Assembly (NCBI GenBank): GCA_002937505.1
Contig: PTJY01000001.1
Span: forward strand, 536,986-600,985
Origin: Alphaproteobacteria bacterium MarineAlpha12_Bin1
GTDB taxonomy: Bacteria > Pseudomonadota > Alphaproteobacteria > UBA6615
Reading direction: 5' to 3'
Length of the DNA: 64,000 nucleotides
Shown here in pieces: positions 61,991 through 64,000 of the stretch. The stretch's first letter is position 1. Each line of letters opens with the position of its first letter. The notes under the pieces are model-generated. The model searched no databases, was not told the DNA's origin, and worked only from the letters and a program-made list of their open reading frames with translations. Position numbers and translations under genes: made by a program.

Positions 61991-62054
61991 AGACCACTAA
62001 AGCTTGCGTTTACTTCAAGAGAAAGTTATAAACCGCGCGCTCATAAACTGATGG

Positions 62055-62093
62055 TACGGCAAGGGGTAGAAAACCCTGGGCATGCCTAACCGT
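62055..62093 (+). promoter_or_regulatory. Structured leader upstream of rpmI-rplT (candidate)
   Basis: The rpmI leader contains nested pairings: ACGG (62056-62059) with CCGT (62090-62093), and AGGG (62062-62065) with CCCT (62074-62077). The segment is noticeably richer in G and C than its surroundings. Ribosomal protein L20 autoregulates such leaders in other bacteria. I do not recognise a named family. Confidence 0.3.
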
Positions 62094-62126
62094 CAAATAT
62101 AGACCTCAATAACAAGCGAGGATGAA

Positions 62127-62336
62127 ATGCCCAAGATGAAGACTAAATCGTCGACGAAAAAGCGATTTCGATTATCTGCCTCTGGAAAAATTCGCTTTAA
62201 GCCATCAGGCATGCGGCATGGAATGAGAAAACGTTCTCAGTCTATGAAACGAAAAGCAAGAAAAGTTGGAGTAATGTCTAACTCGGACAGTCGTATCATT
62301 ATGCCAACAATGCCATACGCTAAAAAGAGGACTTGA
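62127..62336 (+). CDS. rpmI: 50S ribosomal protein L35
   Basis: This 69-residue basic protein starts MPKMKTKSSTKKRFRLSASGKIR, the L35 hallmark, with MRHGMRKRSQSMKRKAR and the C-terminal MPYAKKR. It lies three bases before rplT. Its ribosome site is the GAGGATGA region just before the ATG. Identification is secure. Confidence 0.96.
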   Translation: MPKMKTKSSTKKRFRLSASGKIRFKPSGMRHGMRKRSQSMKRKARKVGVMSNSDSRIIMPTMPYAKKRT

Positions 62337-62339
62337 CAA

Positions 62340-62705
62340 ATGTCTAGAGCCACCAGCTCCGTACACCGGCACGCAAAACGTAAAAAAGTTCTTAAACTAG
62401 CCAAGGGATACAGAGGACGTAATTCTAGTAGCTATCGAATTGCAAAAGAACGAGTTGAAAAAGGACTACAATACGCTTACCGTGACCGTAAGGTTAAAAA
62501 ACGTAATTTCCGAGCACTGTGGATCCAAAGGATCAACGCGGGTGCTCGTCAACATGGTTTAACTTACTCTCAATTCATGAATGGGATAAAGCAAGCAGGA
62601 GTAGGTCTTGATAGGAAAATTTTAGCAGATCTTGCTGTTAGAGAACCAGAAGCGTTTAAAGCTATAGTTGATCAAGCTCAGGATGCTCTTAACTCATCTG
62701 CTTAA
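62340..62705 (+). CDS. rplT: 50S ribosomal protein L20
   Basis: The 121-residue L20 protein has the standard [50 protein letters not shown] and [26 protein letters not shown]. It binds 23S rRNA early in 50S assembly and represses its own operon in many bacteria. The gene follows rpmI by three bases and precedes pheS by 30. Confidence 0.97.
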   Translation: MSRATSSVHRHAKRKKVLKLAKGYRGRNSSSYRIAKERVEKGLQYAYRDRKVKKRNFRALWIQRINAGARQHGLTYSQFMNGIKQAGVGLDRKILADLAVREPEAFKAIVDQAQDALNSSA

Positions 62706-62735
62706 CCTGACCTACAAGTAAATACGGACCCTAGA

Positions 62736-63824
62736 ATGACGCCCTCAGATTTAAAGGAGCTAGAGTCAACGCTTCTCAATAAAGTGAAAAGTTCTGATAG
62801 CCTTAGAAGCTTGGATAGTATCAGGGTTTCAATTTTAGGGCGTAAGGGCGAAATTACCGAGCACATGAAATCTCTTAGCGCTTTAGGTGATGATGAAAGA
62901 AAAAAAGCCGGACAAAATCTTAACTCGCTAAAATCATCTTTAATCGAAGCTATTTCTGTTCGTCAAATTGAATTGGAAGCCGAAGAGCTGGAAGGAAGGC
63001 TCTTAAAAGAAAAGAGCGATGTCACCCTACCGATACGTCCTAAAACAAAAGGAAGTATTCATCCTGTTAGCCAAGCGATGGAAGAATGTGTCGCTATTTT
63101 TGGTCAAATGGGATTTTCTGTTGCCGAAGGTCCGGATATTGAGGATGATTTTCATAACTTTACCGCTCTTAACATCCCTCCAGAACATCCTGCTAGGCAA
63201 ATGCACGACACTTTTTATCTTCCCGAGGGTGATGAAGGAGATAAATTAGTTTTACGAACTCATACATCACCTGTCCAAATCCGCACCATGGAAAACTCTA
63301 GTCCTCCAATTCGAATTATAGCCCCTGGTCGAACCTATAGAAGTGACTCAGACTCAACACATACGCCCATGTTTCATCAGATAGAAGCACTTGTGATAGA
63401 TGAAGAAACGCATATGGGGCACCTTAAAGGCTGCATTATAGATTTCTGTCGAGCTTTTTTTGGAATTCCAGACCTACCAGTAAGATTCCGACCGAGCCAC
63501 TTTCCTTTTACAGAACCATCTATGGAGGTTGATATTGGCTGTTCTAGAGAAAACGATGAGCTCAAGATCGGAAACTTTGGTGATGGAGCGGACAATTGGC
63601 TAGAAATTATGGGGTCCGGAATGGTACACCCAAAAGTACTGGAATTCGGGGGCATAAACCCACAAGTATATCAAGGCTTCGCATTTGGTTTAGGTATAGA
63701 TAGAATCGCTATGCTGAAGTATGGGATACCTGATCTGCGAACCTTCTTTGATGCAGATCTTAGATGGCTATCTCATTATGGTTTCGATCCACTTTCAATT
63801 CCATCAATGATTCGTGGGCTTTAA
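62736..63824 (+). CDS. pheS: Phenylalanyl-tRNA synthetase alpha subunit
   Basis: PheS is the catalytic subunit of the alpha2beta2 PheRS. Residues 1-100 form the coiled-coil tRNA-binding arm, with LGRKGEITEHMKSLSALG. The class II core follows: IHPVSQAMEECVAIFGQMGFSVAEGPDIEDDFHNFTALN, motif 2 RTHTSPVQIRTM and GRTYRSDSDSTHTPMFHQIEALVI, and motif 3 GFAFGLGIDRIAMLKYGI. The length of 362 residues is normal. pheT follows after nine bases. Confidence 0.97.
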   Translation: MTPSDLKELESTLLNKVKSSDSLRSLDSIRVSILGRKGEITEHMKSLSALGDDERKKAGQNLNSLKSSLIEAISVRQIELEAEELEGRLLKEKSDVTLPIRPKTKGSIHPVSQAMEECVAIFGQMGFSVAEGPDIEDDFHNFTALNIPPEHPARQMHDTFYLPEGDEGDKLVLRTHTSPVQIRTMENSSPPIRIIAPGRTYRSDSDSTHTPMFHQIEALVIDEETHMGHLKGCIIDFCRAFFGIPDLPVRFRPSHFPFTEPSMEVDIGCSRENDELKIGNFGDGADNWLEIMGSGMVHPKVLEFGGINPQVYQGFAFGLGIDRIAMLKYGIPDLRTFFDADLRWLSHYGFDPLSIPSMIRGL

Positions 63825-63833
63825 AGGTAAAAA

Positions 63834-64000
63834 ATGAAATTTACGCTTAGTTGGTTAGAAGAACACCTAGATACCAAGGCGGATCTCAATGAAATTGTTG
63901 AGACCTTAATCAAAATTGGTCTTGAGGTAGATAAAATAGATAACCCGGGCTCAGACCTATCTGATTTCAAAGTTGCCAAGGTTGTTAAAGCTGATAAACA
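63834..64000 (+). CDS. pheT: Phenylalanyl-tRNA synthetase beta subunit (N-terminal part, cut by the window end)
   Basis: The ATG at 63834 opens [18 protein letters not shown], the typical PheT start, followed by [33 protein letters not shown], the beginning of the tRNA-binding EMAP-like domain. It runs off the end of the window after 55 codons. AAAGG (63823-63827) is the ribosome site. It is transcribed with pheS. Confidence 0.95.
   Translation, partial: MKFTLSWLEEHLDTKADLNEIVETLIKIGLEVDKIDNPGSDLSDFKVAKVVKADK

Overview
The window is a 64 kb chromosomal piece of an AT-rich alphaproteobacterium, most likely a free-living marine lineage. Evidence for this: alphaproteobacterial gene blocks (tsaE-addB-addA-trxA; folC-accD-trpA-trpB-trpF-pyrF; lapA-ihfB-sppA-rpsA-cmk-aroA followed by the FYDLN-acid protein; hsp20-DUF1150-ptsN; lptB-lptA-lptC-kdsD-rnd), short intergenic gaps with many 1-4 nt overlaps, and a SAM-II/SAM-V-like riboswitch of a kind known from marine bacteria. 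No insertion sequence, prophage, CRISPR array or rRNA operon was seen. The genus cannot be named from the sequence.

Layout. 1-9.3 kb: ahcY behind a promoter and a candidate SAM-sensing pseudoknot, then tsaE, the AddAB recombination nuclease and thioredoxin. 9.4-22.2 kb, minus strand: folate, fatty-acid (accD), tryptophan and pyrimidine genes, an AGE-family sugar epimerase, lapA, ihfB, sppA, rpsA, cmk and aroA. 22.3-22.8 kb: FYDLN-acid protein and tRNA-Ala(GGC). 22.9-45 kb: an accessory catabolic region with an LLM flavin monooxygenase, HbpS/GlcG-like protein, AhpD-like protein with an in-frame UGA, sirtuin, cupins, LigB-like dioxygenase, glutathione transferases, TcuA-like flavoprotein, aldo/keto reductase, YciI and NIPSNAP double-domain proteins, a near-perfect tandem cupin duplication, an arsenosugar-type glycosyltransferase pair, an APH-like kinase, a YnjBC-like ABC transporter lacking its ATPase, maleylacetoacetate isomerase, CaiB/BaiF racemase, MBL hydrolase, Nudix and SMP-30. 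45-51 kb: hsp20-DUF1150, ptsN, the Lpt export genes, kdsD and rnd. 51-58.5 kb: NDUFA9-like protein, uppP, hydrolases and two glycosyltransferases. 58.5-64 kb: translation genes thrS, infC, rpmI, rplT, pheS and the start of pheT.

The most interesting points: (1) the carboxymuconolactone decarboxylase/AhpD-like gene at 24988-25626 (minus) has one in-frame UGA exactly at the second position of its CxxC redox motif, with a bacterial-SECIS-like hairpin just downstream, so it is probably a CxxU selenoprotein; (2) an H-type pseudoknot of SAM-II/SAM-V type starts at the predicted transcription start of ahcY; (3) infC appears to start at a rare AUC codon; (4) the hsp20 Shine-Dalgarno lies in a hairpin that could act as an RNA thermometer; (5) a recent tandem duplication of a cupin gene has visible microhomology at its junctions; (6) a binding-protein/permease pair has no ATPase gene beside it.
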